From contig JAFKAC010000007.1 of assembly GCA_025766275.1 (NCBI GenBank), positions 124,001 to 188,000 on the forward strand: 64,000 nt of DNA, given 5' to 3'. Below, one piece after another: positions 1 through 13,604 of the stretch. How positions within the stretch are numbered: position 1 is the stretch's first letter; each line of letters begins with the position of its first letter. Under the pieces are notes generated by a model. The model was not told where the DNA came from. It saw only the letters and a program-made list of their open reading frames with translations, and searched no databases. This DNA comes from Lactarius indigo. Taxonomy: Eukaryota; Basidiomycota; Agaricomycetes; Russulales; Russulaceae. The translations under genes were made by a program, and so were the position numbers.

Positions 1-717
1 CTCCAAGTCTTCTCGTTTCGTAACTTCTGTGCGTACGACGAGACGATATATGCGGCCCCTTGAAAAGGTCAGCGTCAGCCAAACCGTGCTTTCATATATA
101 TATATCCTCGTGAGACTTACAAGACTGGATCAACAAACCAACGATCATGCCGGTGAGGACTGTCCACTTTCCGGCATTGAAATTGTTGTTGCATATGTCC
201 TGGACTTGTTTTTCGGTCGAGCCGTCGATGCAGCGCTGGATGAACTCGTCACGAGATTTAGAGAAGAAGGCCCAAAGGTACAGGGCATCGATGACAATTT
301 GGACGCCGATGGACCAACCGAGCCAGAACGCATAGGTCGAGAGTAAACTGGCCTTGCGGGCGATTGTCCCGAGAAGCCTATAATGTTGGGAAGAAGAGAT
401 AATGAACACCGAGCCTCGGATCAGCTGGTGTAACACTTACCCGATGAGGGAAGCGAGTGCTAGAATGCTGTAATAAACTGCACTGGTGAAAATCATAGCC
501 TTGAGCGTGTTCGGAAGACGACCGCCTGTGTAGAACAAAAACCGGTCGTTGGTCAAAGGGGAGGTGTGAGAAGAAATAGGGTATGCTACACACGCAAGGT
601 CGATACGGTGTACCAGCCGCCAGCCGCGATGAGCCCGCAGAGGGCAAGTTGGCAGAAGGAGATGAGCAGTGCGCCGAGTCGCAGCGGTAGACAGCAGAAG
701 AAATGACGGGCGGGCAT
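1..717 (-). CDS. Multi-span membrane protein, unknown function (partial)
   Basis: This gene runs off the left edge, so its C terminus is missing. I read exons at 717-594, 525-441, 377-121 and 58-<1; the phases are consistent and the introns are 62-68 nt. The start is the Met in MPARHFFCCLPLRL, just before the first hydrophobic segment. Four hydrophobic stretches are visible: near LGALLISFCQLALCGLIAA, the second exon (MIFTSAVYYSILALASLIG), the start of the third exon (FWLGWSIGVQIVIDALYLW) and its end (WTVLTGMIVGLLIQ). A Cys/Asn-containing loop (VQDICNNNFNAGKW) separates the last two. The layout resembles the unnamed four-helix, MARVEL-like membrane proteins common in Agaricomycetes. No catalytic motif is seen and I assign no function. 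It diverges from the esterase-like gene across 511 bp. Confidence 0.6.
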
Positions 718-1228
718 GCTTGGAATCGAGCGGAAGACTGAGGGGTAGGGGAATGAGAGGTGGTTGTATACGTTCAGTGACGGAAGGCCCTTATTTAAGA
801 GGACCCCCTTTGGGTCGAGGTCATCGCCGCGTTGTGAGCGGTGACCGGTGATCGCTCCACAAACAAGCACAGGGTGAGCATCCCTGAGCCCGTGATACCC
901 GATTTGCTTGGCCCTCCCGAGGCCGTACTGTCTATCCCCCTTCGTAACATCATATGCCACGTATGTACCGAGCATCGGTGCACAGTCTCCTCGGATAATG
1001 GTGTGGCGGTGCTTCGGTTCATCTGAAGTACCTCCAAACATACGAGCAACCGCATCAGGTGCAAGCGTCTGGGAAGAGCATGCGGAAAGCGCGGACGCGC
1101 AAGGGCCTTCCCGATTCGTCGCCACCTTCAAGTTGCTCGTAATCAGGCATCCACGGTACCCAATTCAACTCAACTTCTAACGGCACATAACGTAGACCGG
1201 TGCTACCAGGGCACAGTTATCGGCCACC
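718..1228. other. Divergent intergenic region
   Basis: This 511 bp lies between the starts of the membrane-protein gene (minus) and the esterase-like gene (plus), so it should hold both promoters. No clear TATA box, repeat or conserved coding segment was seen. Open frames here show no family similarity. Confidence 0.5.
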
Positions 1229-2727
1229 ATGGGAACTGCCATGCACCCGAGCTTTTGCTGGCTCATTGTTAACTTGCTCGTCCTCATTGTCCTCTTCTGT
1301 TACTGGTTCGATTTCTTCGAGAGCCGTGACGCGGCTCTGCACGCTGGCACGCTGCGTCATATCGACGCCCTCTTGGACGACACACTCCGTCTGTCGCTAT
1401 CTGGTCTTCACGAGAATGGCGCTTTCCAGGACCGTCTCCCTGTGTATCTGAAGAGCACTGGAACGCCAACCTCCGCAGCACCACTCGAGCCGATCGCGCC
1501 GGCCACCGCTAGAGCGTGGCTCTGCCAAAGTTTGCAGGGAAGGACCATCCACTTGGTTGGTCCGCGCGAGACCTTGTACCAGCTCCACACCTACCTCCTC
1601 AAGGCCTTACACCCGCACGCACCACGACCGGGCGCAACGCGCACCTCGTGTCCCGGTCCCCTATCTTGTCCATTTCACGTTCTCTGTCACCCACTCTCAC
1701 GGCTCCCTGGCTCTGGCTCAGGGCCGCTCACCCCGACCGACGTGGCGTCGACAAACGCCAGCCTGATGCGGTTCGTGTATTCTAGCACCCTGCACCCGTC
1801 GCCGACGCGAGATGACCCGCGCTTCCGCTTGCCCTTCGTGGACCCGCGCACTGATGTGCGTGTCGTCGACTCGCGCTGGGTAATGCAGGCAGCGGCCTCG
1901 AGAAAAAAGCCCGCAGACGTTCTTGTTCTCAGCCGCGCGCCCCTCCCTGCTCCCGCCTGGAGCTATAACGCCTCGAGGGGCGGCGACTGGACCTGGCTCT
2001 CCGCTCTCCGCGGCCTCGAGCGGGAGCACGCTGGGCCGCTGGCCCACCACCTCTTCGCTGAGGTTTTATCTCGTCTTGACTACCTCCCGACAGAGTCGAA
2101 TACCCAGAGACAGTTACTGCTCGGCGCCGCTCTGCATTCCACCGTCAGCACATTCCTACCCTCTCTACTCTTGAACCTAGAGAAATTACGCGAGCATGCC
2201 GGTCATCGTGCCATTTTTGGGGAGAAGCCTGTTCTCTGGTATGGAAGCTGGTTCCAACCCGTCTCGTGTGCTCAGGATCATGTCTCTACTCTGTTGTCTT
2301 CCGAACCCGACCCTCAGCGTCTTTTGCTACGCCTGCTTGCTCAAGCCGAGGCGATCGACAACCCGTGGAGTGCGTATTACAACGCACAAGGTCTAGCTTC
2401 TTTTGCTGGTTCTTGGCAAAAGTGATCTTGGCTAAACTCGTCACCCCAGTATACATGCACGAACGACTCCTCGCAGAGCTTCTGCCTAAGTATGGCATTG
2501 TTTACGTCTCTTCGTTGTCTACGGTCATCCCATCAGGGGTAGGGCGGACGTACAAGCAAGGTGATTGCCTCGCTGCGCCAACTACCTCGTTTCTTATTCT
2601 TTTTATAGCCGAGGGTTGGTCTTGCATTCAGCGTGTTTTCGAAACGCCGCATGGCACACTCATGGGGCAAAAGTTTTTGAGGGATCTGTTCGGTGCCCTG
2701 GGCTCTTGGGATTTGGGGGATGCATAG
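1229..2727 (+). CDS. SGNH/PC-esterase-like membrane-anchored protein
   Basis: Three exons, 1229-2390, 2450-2560 and 2609-2727, join in phase to give 463 residues. Introns are 59 and 48 nt. Residues about 9-26 form one hydrophobic segment right after the start, giving a type II anchor or uncleaved signal. The remainder has features I associate with the PC-esterase/trichome-birefringence-like SGNH families: a WLCQSLQGRTIHLVGPRETL block resembling the Gly-x-Ser/oxyanion region, and a later DVLVLSRAPLPAPAW block. The C-terminal exon carries a Trp/Cys-containing SGNH-like tail. If this is right, it modifies glycans or wall polymers in the secretory pathway by O-acyl transfer or removal. The exact family and substrate are inference, and the canonical catalytic Ser cannot be fixed by eye. 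Confidence 0.6.
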
Positions 2728-2799
2728 AGTCGCTGACCATAGATACCTGCCTTTTGTCAGTTCCTATGATGTCGAGTGATGTAGAAAAATAAGTTATTG

Positions 2800-2876
2800 T
2801 ATACGTCTACCAGACTACAGTGGGAAGACAGTCGTCTTGTAGGTCTAATCGTCAAGGGTTTGAGTCCCTCCCCGTT
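2800..2876 (+). other. tRNA-like relic (Thr-TGT type)
   Basis: The 3' half looks like a tRNA T arm (box B-like GGTTTGAGTCC inside a G/C stem), followed by an acceptor-like CTCCCCG and a T5 run typical of a pol III terminator. A TTGTAG loop upstream could hold a TGT anticodon. The expected 5' acceptor strand is absent, the anticodon stem does not pair, and the T loop has TTT where TTC is expected. I therefore call it a degenerate tRNA fragment and not a working gene. It overlaps the last codons of the convergent PXR1-like gene. Confidence 0.3.
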
Positions 2877-4431
2877 TTTCGACTCTTATCGCGCTTCTGC
2901 TTTGTTTTCGGAACAATAACCGTCCTACCGTCACTGGACACCGAGTTGTGCTCTAACAGGTCGTCCGGAATATCTGACTCGCGGTGCTTCTTCCTTTTAG
3001 CGCGTCCAGGCAGCGCTTCGCCCACGGACGGCCCCACGACCTGTGCGCTATTTGGGGGTTTGGCGTCAGACTCTACGATAACTCTGAGCTTCCCTTCTTT
3101 CCTCCGTCTCCGATCTTCCTTCTTTTTGCGTCGTTCCTCCTTCGCGCGTCTCCTTTCACTCTTCCTCAGTTCTTCTTCGTCACCTGCGTCCCCACCGTCA
3201 TCGTCAGCGCGTTCGGCACTAGCCCCATTTGCTTCCTCCTTGGCATCGGCCGCGGCTTGGCCTCGCGCGAACCTCGCCGCAAGCATCGATGTCGCGCGCA
3301 CGGGCTCATCCTGAAACCCTGTCGGTACCAAACGCGCAGCGGCGCCCAAACCAGCGCGAGGTGCGTCGTCATCCCTATCCGCGTCCTGAGCAAGAGCGGT
3401 CGAATTTGGCCGTGCACCCGCTTTGGCGCCAAGCTTCGCCCTGAGGTAATCGCCGACCGACTGGGCGGCCGTCGTCAGTTTCTGAAGCGGGTCATCGTCT
3501 TCGGACGTAGCGGGAGTTGGGGTCGTCGAGGCGGTCGCGGTGATGAGCGGTGATGGAGAGGCGGTCGCAGTGGTGGAAGACGACGGGATGCCGAGAATTT
3601 CGGCGAGCGCGGCCGAGTTGGACGCGGCCATGCGCTTGGCTGCGATGATGCGGGCGCGGTGGGCGCGTGGGCTGTCATAGGATAGAAGGAAACACATTCA
3701 TGAGCGCGGGTCAAGAGTCGGACGTGGAGGCGGATGACGTACAGCGCACGAACGGGGGCAGGCGTAGCGATGGGGACGGTGGGCGCCGGCGTGGATTCAG
3801 ATGTCGGGGCTGCTGCCGCCTGGACTCCTAGGGAGGGGGAGACATCGTCCTCGGACACGTCGCTCTTTGATTTTTTCCGCTTCTTGCGCTCCCTCTTGTC
3901 GCGCACCGCCTTTTCCTCCTCTTCATCCTCCTGTAACGCCTTGCGCTTCTTCTGCTTCTTCTTTTTCCTCTCTCGTTTGGTTTCGTCAGCGTCTTCTTCC
4001 GCGCCGTGTGCACCGCCCACCACTTCAACAGCAACCTCTTCCTCATCGGACGACGATCCGCGCGCTTTACGGAACGGCTCTGTCGCTTCCGTGCCCTCGT
4101 TCAGCCTCTGCAGCAAGTTCTCAAAGTCCCGATTCTGCCGCCAAGCGATGCCGTCGGGGTCGTTCTGGTGGCGCTGCATGCCAATGCCGAGCATGTCGAG
4201 CTTTTGCGACATTTTGATCGCGTTCGTGCGACCCTCTCCTGACGCACCGAGCCCCTTGGAGGCATCCCAGCCAAATTTTTCGAGATACGCCTGTCCAAAG
4301 CGACTTGCATCTGTCCGAAGTGGGCTACTTTCCGCCAGTCAGATAATGAATCCAGGCTCACCATCGGCCCATGAGAGGTTACGTGGATCGTTGCCGATTC
4401 GCTGCTTGACCTTCCTACCTGAAAGCCCCAT
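2852..4431 (-). CDS. PXR1: PXR1/PINX1-like G-patch protein
   Basis: Exons 4431-4362, 4310-3743 and 3671-2852 give 485 residues, with introns of 51 and 71 nt. The start MGLSGRKVKQRIGNDPRN and the following Trp match the N terminus of PXR1/PINX1. A G-patch follows at about residues 27-70 (FGQAYLEKFGW, then KGLGASGEGRTNAIK). The rest is low complexity: Lys/Glu-rich KKKKQKK and RERKKRKK tracts that should act as nucleolar localisation signals, then Ser/Ala/Pro-rich linkers and a second basic region. Family members act in rRNA and snoRNA processing with a DEAH helicase partner and can inhibit telomerase; here that is inferred from homology. The gene ends inside a tRNA-like fragment, so the last residues (GRDSNP) are probably a recent extension. 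Confidence 0.85.
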
Positions 4432-4592
4432 CCTTGGCCCCATCGGCGAATGTCTTACAAGTCGGTCTCGCACCGCACGACTGGGATTTTTGCTGACTAA
4501 TCGTGTGCCTAATATAGTGAATAGGTTACCGTACACTAACCAACAGGACAAGGAGCAAATATCGTCAAATGTCATCAAATGTCATAAAGATG

Positions 4593-7500
4593 TCATAAAT
4601 GCTGGTGTCGCGAGGGCGGAGAACGCGTATCTCGTAGATGGTATAGATGATAATCTGAGGACTCGGAGAACGGAGGTAAGGGAGATGATGGTTCATTGTC
4701 AAGCTGGACTGGGGCAGTTGCTCTGCGTGCACCCTTCGACCGGGGCAGCTTCCGTGAGCGTGATAGCATCGGCTGGGGAGTGAACATATGTGCCGGAACT
4801 GCGGCTGTCCCCGGAGTCGACCAACGACGCGAAGGGGATGATGTATCGCCCTCTATGGAGAGCGGGGTATCGTAGTAAGCTCGGGAGCTACGCGGATAGC
4901 GGGTTGTTGGAGAGTCGGGTGGCCCATGCCGGTGTGAACGCGCGTGCCGTGAACGATCTTCTGTCGAGGTGGGCGAGGTGGTGAGACCATCAGCTTGCGC
5001 GAGCCTAGCCTGGTAGTGAACCGATTCACGATGATGCGATTGTCTGGAGCTACTCTTGGGTGGAGGCGCTGGGGGCAAGCCGGTGTCGCCTTGATCTAAC
5101 CCGCTCTGCGTCGGTTGAACCGAAGGCGGAAGGATAGGTAGGTAGCTCAGCTTGGCGTGAAGCTCACGCTCACGCGCGTCTCTCGTGACCGGGGATGCAG
5201 GACTCAAAGTTGAAGGTGAGATCTCGACGGCTCGCCCGGCATCAACATTCTGCGCCAATACTGCAGGCGCGGCATTGATCGGGAGGTGAGTTCTGTGAGA
5301 ATCTAGAGACGCGAGAACCATAGAAGTGCCGCCGGAATGCAAGGAGGCGGATCGAACCGAGGGGTTGGGGAAGAGTCGGTTGAGGACTGTGTCGGCGCGG
5401 GTAAGGCTAGCGCGGGCAGTAGGCTGAAAAGGATGTCGATCCTGCGTAGGCAAGCCTGCTACGTCCTGGGACGTCCGGATCCCAGGAGGTTGAGGGGACT
5501 GTGCGCCGGGCGGGAGTTCCTGGCCAGGCCCTCGATTGTCGCGATACGTCCTGAGGAGCGAGGTAGGTGGCTGATCATCGTACACACGTACTCGCTGCTC
5601 GACGTCCCTAGATGTATGTCGAGAGCGCGATTTGCGCTTGGGCGGCGGCGACGCCGGAAACTCATCACGAGCAGAATTACTTTGGGAAACTCGCTCGTAC
5701 GCGCTGCGCCACCAGGATCGTTGTCTGGGCTCGTGCGTAAGGTTCTGGTTGCCAGGGTCCGTATCTGGCTCCGGGTCTACTAACAGATGGTTGAGTTTCG
5801 GTAATTAGAAAGAAGGTTTCGCACTGACCACCAGAGCGGCCGTAGCCCCTCTTCTCCAGCTCCCGTTCGACCACCACACCCAGTGCTTCACTTATCTCCC
5901 TCCGCGAAAGCCCGTAGTCATACTCGTCTCCTGCACCCAGCCACTGCCTCTCTCCGTCGACGTCGACTTCGACAGCCTTGCTCACTTGCAAACTCCGTTC
6001 CTTCTCCTCTTCACGACGCTCACGCCACACTTGCTCGCGGCTCTTATCAAACGCATTTTCGAGCACGGCCACACGACGCGCATGCGGGTCAGTCTCAGCA
6101 CCGCGCATGCGACGCCACATGTACACCAGACCCGCCCGCAACTCGCGGAAGGTCTCACGGAAGTCCATGGCATGGGCAAATGAGCGTAGACGTGGTGTTC
6201 GCCTAGGGCTAGGTGTAAGCGGCCGATATGGCTTGTAGCTGAATGCCTTGATGTGGACGAAAGCGAAGATGCTACACTCGTTTTGGTGTCGACGAAAGCG
6301 CGTAAAGGTAAATGCCACTGACCTCATCTCAAACGTCTCGAGGACGGCACCCCAGCCAATGTTGATATCGCCAGCGGTCATATAGGGGGTCTATGATAAA
6401 TTTACGGTTAATAGTGTGAGAGGCTTCCGCTGAAACAAAGCGCCATACATCTTTGACAACCCCGACCATACTGAGTAGAGATAGAAAAGTGGCTTGCCAG
6501 AAGGTCAGAAACACTGTCGGGCATGTATCAACACCATCCTATATGGGTAAAGAGGAAGAAACATACCAACAGCCTTGACGGCAAACAATTTAAGAACAGG
6601 GCGATGCGGAGCCAATTCTTCTGCCACGCAAATATACAGTTGCAAAAGGCAATACATGGCTATTGTAACACTGATTGAAATAAGAGTCGTGATCTACCGG
6701 ACGTTTCCCGTGATCAAAGGCCCGATCCGTAGAAGTGAACAGTATCACGCACCCAGACATGACCCCAGACAGGGGACCAAGATTGCTCGCAATACAAGCC
6801 AATGTGATTCAAGATGACAGCGGCAAATGTGGTGCTGCTCTCAACGGTGACCAAAAAAAAAAAAGGCGTGGTATGAAGATGACCCACGTCGGCCGGACGA
6901 CACAGTACTGAAGTACGCCCCATTTCATCAGTTGCAGAAAGAAAAGGCCATCCTAAGAGACCCCATTGACATGAGAACACGAACAGACGAGAAGACAGCC
7001 GCTCTCACTTGAGGTTTCCACCTGACGAATCCCAGGGGAAAGACCCACTTCTTCCGGGGCTGCCTCCGCCGTCTGAGCTCCGCATCGGCATCCTTCGAGA
7101 GACCTCGTTTAAGAAAGACCGCCTTTTGCACCTCGGGATCCGGGGACAAATACGTGAGCAAAAGATAAAAGAAGGCAGTGAGGAGGATGGCCTCGTATGC
7201 GTCGCGAATGAGAAGTAGAGGGGTAGCGTTATCCTGAGGACAAATACATCAGCAGACAGGTGTAGCGCCGGCTGTTACGGAACAGACCCAGAATAGGTAC
7301 GACGCCAGACTGATCGAGGCGTATATGGGAACCATGAGAAGCAGCCGTATGATATCTGCACATGGCCATCAACAGATGAACTTCGCGAAGAGTGCAGTGC
7401 AATGGAGACGCACAGCGTTGTTCACGTTTCTGTACAGGTACGCAGGTCATAAACTATATTCACGGAAAGCGGTTATGGCGAACGTACGTTGGTGTACCAC

Positions 7501-7751
7501 TGGAGATGCTTGTTGATGAGCCAGAAGGACGTGACGATAGCCAAAACGGTGAAGAAGCCCGACACGATCCATCCTACATCATGCGCTGCAAATTCAAGGC
7601 AACAGACGATCGAGGGAGTAAGGAGCCATAGATCAGAAGCCCAAAGAGTCCATGCTGAAAACCCACCCTGAAATACCACGTCCCCGTGCTGAAACAGAGG
7701 GGGCCCTTTCTGGGGTGCTTTCGGCGGAAAGCAAGTCGCATTCTCCGACAT
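4593..7751 (-). CDS. Organic solute transporter Ost-alpha / TMEM184 (DUF300) family protein
   Basis: Twelve exons with consistent phases give 842 residues: 7751-7667, 7585-7488, 7429-7414, 7355-7288, 7233-7009, 6952-6888, 6834-6753, 6693-6567, 6513-6449, 6390-6323, 6271-5829 and 5779-4593. The first half holds about seven membrane spans with family landmarks: FWLINKHLQWYTN, LIRDAYEAILLTAFFYLLL, YLSPDPEVQKAVF, FLTFWQATFLSLL, and DINIGWGAVLETFEM followed by HIKAFSYKPYRP. The second half (about 450 residues) is a cytosolic tail: a charged helical stretch, then a Pro/Ser/Arg-rich disordered region. Such tails are common in fungal members. Fungal members are membrane proteins of the vacuole or endosomes, and their transport substrate is unproven. 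Exon 3 is only 16 nt. The gene lies 162 bp upstream of the PXR1-like gene on the same strand. Confidence 0.88.
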
Positions 7752-8264
7752 GAGTTTCCGTCTATACTGGGTAGTATGTGATAAGAATGGAATCACTGAG
7801 GAGCCCTCAAAAACACGCGCGAGAATCAAGTGATTATGGGCCGAGCCGACGAGCAGTGTCGGGCCAGCGCCAGACAGTGCGCCGTGAAGTGGTCTGAATA
7901 TAGTACGACGTTAGCAGCGTTACAGAAGTTGGATATCTCGTCGGCCTAAGCCGTGGGGTTGTCGCAAAGGGGGGCTTCGTGGTGTTCTTGAGAAGAGAAA
8001 CCCCCCTCAGGGCTGAGCTGCTGTCTCTTTCTGCCTCTCTGCCATCTAGGCACATGCTTGGCATCCCTTTACGGCAATCACACGGCAACCACATCCCGAC
8101 GCCAGTCAAGCACAGCGTGGGTAACCATTCTCTATTTGATTACAACAAGAAAAGCAAAGCACAAGCAATGCGGAATCAACCTCCTCGATATTCCGTACAT
8201 CCAAAACTGCCCAATCTGCTTTCTCTTTGAGCACTCGCGCACACGCGCAAACAACAGATATCGT
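7752..8264. other. Intergenic region
   Basis: The 513 bp between the Ost-alpha start and the MAP kinase stop, both on the minus strand, should contain the Ost-alpha promoter and the kinase 3' UTR. I see no gene or repeat in it. Confidence 0.5.
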
Positions 8265-10235
<1,971 letters not shown>

Positions 10236-10535
10236 GGTTCGAGTAACGAGGTGACAGTGGTGGTTCTACAAGCTGTACTTGTACCTGTGCTTGTGATTGT
10301 ATAGTTGACAGTTGTGACCCGACTAGGGTACCGGGTTTGATGCATTTTTGATGCCCAATCGATATGATCAGCCCAGACCGCCCGCTCACGCGCCCATGTC
10401 GTGGTTACCCCAATTCTAACTTCTCGTTCGCACACAGGGGTCCGAACAATTTGACCAGGTCCGGACTCTGGTGTACCCAGGGTCAGACGCCGAGGTCCGT
10501 CTAACACCACCGTAAACGTACAACGATAGATTCTA
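10236..10535. other. SLT2 promoter / TRP1 3' region
   Basis: 300 bp between the MAP kinase start and the TRP1 stop codon, both on the minus strand. It must carry the kinase promoter. No distinct motif was seen. Confidence 0.4.
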
Positions 10536-12934
10536 CTACTCGCGAGTTGGCTTGCTCTCCCGTACTGCCCCAATAAACCTCTTCACCTTATCCAAGTCTT
10601 TCCCTGTTCCGTCCTCAGTCTCAACCCCTCCGCTCACGTCCACCACCCAAGGATGCACGATACCCACCGCCTCGGCAACATTATCGGGGGTCAGGCCACC
10701 GGCAAGCACGATCGGAACCGGCGACGACGCGCCACCTGTTGCCCCGACCTCACCTGCACGCACGACGCGTTTTGCATACTCCCAATCAAACGTCTTTCCG
10801 CCTCCCCCACTCAGCCCGCCAGGCGAGACGGCCGTGTCAAGCAGTACGTGATGGTGTATGCTTGGTCGAGTGATACTCTGAAGGCCGCGGCCGTCAGCAT
10901 CCACGTGAAATACCCGGATGACGGGCACAGGGATCCGCTTGCCCCACTCGAGTGGTTCGGAGCCGTGGAGCTGGACCAAATCGAGCTGTGCGGCAGCGAC
11001 GCAGTGCAAGATGAAGGAGAGCGGCTGGTCCTGGAAGACACCGACCAGAAGCGGGCGGCCGATGATGCCAACAAACTGGGACAGTCGGCGCGCATGGAAT
11101 GTGAACCAAGGCTCGTTCTGCGTGGCATCGAATGTTTTTTGAAGCGCGGACGATGCGGACGAGATGCGCAGCCCGCGGATGGCGGAAGATATCGCTTGCG
11201 CTTGCTCTAAAGGAATGCGTCGTCTGCTGGTAGGGACAAACATCAGACCGAGCATCGCGGCACCAGCGCCGGCCGCGAGAATTGCCTCCTCAGTTGTGCG
11301 GATCCCGCAGATCTTCACCAATGGTGGCCATAGCGCATCAGGTTCCGAGTCCTGAGCCTGGTCGAGAAGCTCGGCGATAAATGCGCGCGTGTCCTTGGCT
11401 CGCATCAGGGCTTCTCCGACGAGAACGGCACCAACACCCTGTTGCACGTACTGTCGAACGTCCTCTGGACCAGTGATGCCGCTCAGCGCACAGAGAACAA
11501 CGTCCTGGCCCTTTACCATGTCCGCGAGACGCGTCGTCGTGCCCATGTCGACCTGGAAATCGTGCAAGTTGCGGTTGTTCACGCCGATGACGTGGGCGCC
11601 AAGGGCGAGTGCTGCTTCCATTTCGCGTGCATTGTTGACCTCCACGAGTGGCTCCATACCTAGAGAGAGGGAATAGTCGTACAACGCACGCAGGCGAGTA
11701 GGCGGCAGCATCGCGACTATAAGTAACACCGTGTCCGCGCCGTGGAGACGGGCCTCAGCGATCTGATACTCGTCAAGGATAAAGTCCTTGCGGAGGAGTG
11801 CTGGTCGGTTTGGCAGCGAGTCCACGGCCTGGCGCGCGAGACGTAGGTCGAGTAGAGAGCCCTTGAACCACGTTGGTTCTGTGAGGACCGAAATGACAGA
11901 CGCGCCGGAGAGGGCATACGTCAGGGCCTGTTGCGCTGCATTAGCAGAGAGGGCGATGGGGCCCTTAGAAGGGCTGGCGCGCTTGATCTCTGCCATGAGA
12001 GCCGGGGTTTTAGCTTTAAGCCGAGCGACAAGTGGAATGGGTGGCGGAGCGAGGTGCATAGAAAGGAAGGCGGTGAGATCAGCGGCAGTGGTGCCCGGCG
12101 TTGCCTTGGCTGCCTGGACGTCCTTGAGGCGCTGTGCATATATCTTCTCCAAGATGGTAGGTACTTTTGCAGTCGTCGCAGAGTTATCGTCGTTTGAGGA
12201 TTCAATTTTAAATGGGGGAAGAGTCTGGTCTAGTACACGAGCAGTCGGATTTTGTTCCCAAAGGCCACCGTTGAGCTCAAGGAAGTTGCGAAAGAGATCG
12301 TCGCCGAACTGGGAGAGAATACTTTCGGGATGATATTGGACGGCCTCTAGTGTATACCGACGGTGGCGCACACCCATGATGACGCCACTGTCTTGAGAGG
12401 AAGCAGTGATTGCGAGGTCGGCAGGTAGTGTTTCGACATTAGCGCTAAGAGAGTGATATCGGGTCGACTCGAAACCCTGAGGAAGGCCGCGGAAGCAGCC
12501 TCGGCCGTCGTGTCTAATCCGGCTAAGTTTTCCGTGCATAATTTCGCCAGCATAACTGGAAGATGAGGAGTTTAGTGGCTAGGCTTATCGTCGAGGAGAG
12601 TCCATGGCTTCGTATACCTGATCTCGCCACCAAATACATCTACCACACATTCAAGGCCCATACAGACGCCAAGAATCGGGACGCGACCGGCGAAATGACG
12701 TATCGCCTCGCGCGATATGCCCGAGTCTGTGATGGGGTGACCTGGACCAGGGGAGATGATAAGAGAGCGAATCTGGAGCAGGGGGATGCTTTCCGATGGA
12801 ATGGCATCGTTACGAATGACGGTGATGTCTGCGCCAAGGAGCGTCAAATGTTGGTAGAGGTTCCAAGTGAAAGAGTCGAAGTTATCGATCATGAGCACGT
12901 CCAGTGGACGAGCGAGATGATCTGGGAGAGACAT
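10536..12934 (-). CDS. TRP1: Trifunctional tryptophan biosynthesis protein (anthranilate synthase GATase / IGPS / PRAI)
   Basis: Two exons, 12934-12618 and 12555-10536, give 778 residues; the intron is 62 nt. Three domains lie in order. First is the class I glutamine amidotransferase of anthranilate synthase: LMIDNFDSFTWN near the N terminus, LIISPGPGHP, the nucleophile Cys in ILGVCMGLE, and the late histidine in VQYHPES. Second is indole-3-glycerol-phosphate synthase: AEIKRASPSKGP, LLRKDFILDEYQIAEAR, VEVNNAREM, IGVNNRNL. Third is phosphoribosylanthranilate isomerase: VKICGIRTTEEA, and LAGGLTPDNVAEA near the end. This order is the standard fungal fusion. With a separate TRP2-type subunit it converts chorismate to anthranilate and then carries the pathway to indole glycerol phosphate. 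The start follows the conserved MSLPDHL before the amidotransferase. Confidence 0.97.
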
Positions 12935-13604
12935 GATTGAGAAAAAGTATGAGATTAGGAAGATAGTGGTCAGCTTATATTCTGGATATGTATCGTAGAC
13001 AAAGATTGGTAGTCTAAGGAGGGTTATGTAAAGGGGACGCCGCGGATATCTTGCGTCACGCTCATCCGGGTCATATAGCGGCGAGCGGGGCCAAGGCTGC
13101 CCGGGTGTCTTGCAGGAAGCCGCGGACAGTGTCTCAAGGTGATTCTTGGCCGGAATGTAGTGGATGGCGTGCTGTGTTCTAATCGATTGGTGACAGGCGG
13201 ATGAATGATTCCACAAGCGGTGAGGCAAAGCGGCGCCCGTTGGCATCTCTCTGTAAGCCACGATGCGTTGCCAGGCAAAAGTCCGGATCATAACAACAAC
13301 AGCCATGTGCGCGATCATCATCAGGCATGTTTTAGTCCCGCTCTCTCTCCTTCTCGTTCCCCTTTCCCTTTCCTTTAACTTAGTCCTCTTGCTTCTTACA
13401 GCATCACCCCCAACCTTATCACCCTCTTTTCCAACCCACGACTTTGATTCACCGTCCTTTCTCCCCAAAATACTGTCTCAGCGTCTGGCACGCCTCTCCC
13501 ACCTGTTGTGACTGACTCTCAGAAGTTTTGGCCCTTGACTCTCACCACTTCTTTCCTTTTAAACCCCGCATCTTCAATCTTCTCGTTTGTTTACCCCCAC
13601 AATA
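12935..13604. promoter_or_regulatory. Divergent TRP1/NoxR promoter region
   Basis: 670 bp between divergent starts. The NoxR-proximal half (about 13337-13600) has long C/T-rich tracts on the coding strand, typical of fungal core promoters and 5' leaders. No TATA box close to either start was identified. Confidence 0.45.

Noticed and set aside
3734..4783. 349-codon plus-strand open frame
   Set aside because: It is antisense to the PXR1-like and Ost-alpha genes and Ser-rich because the other strand is Lys/Glu-rich.
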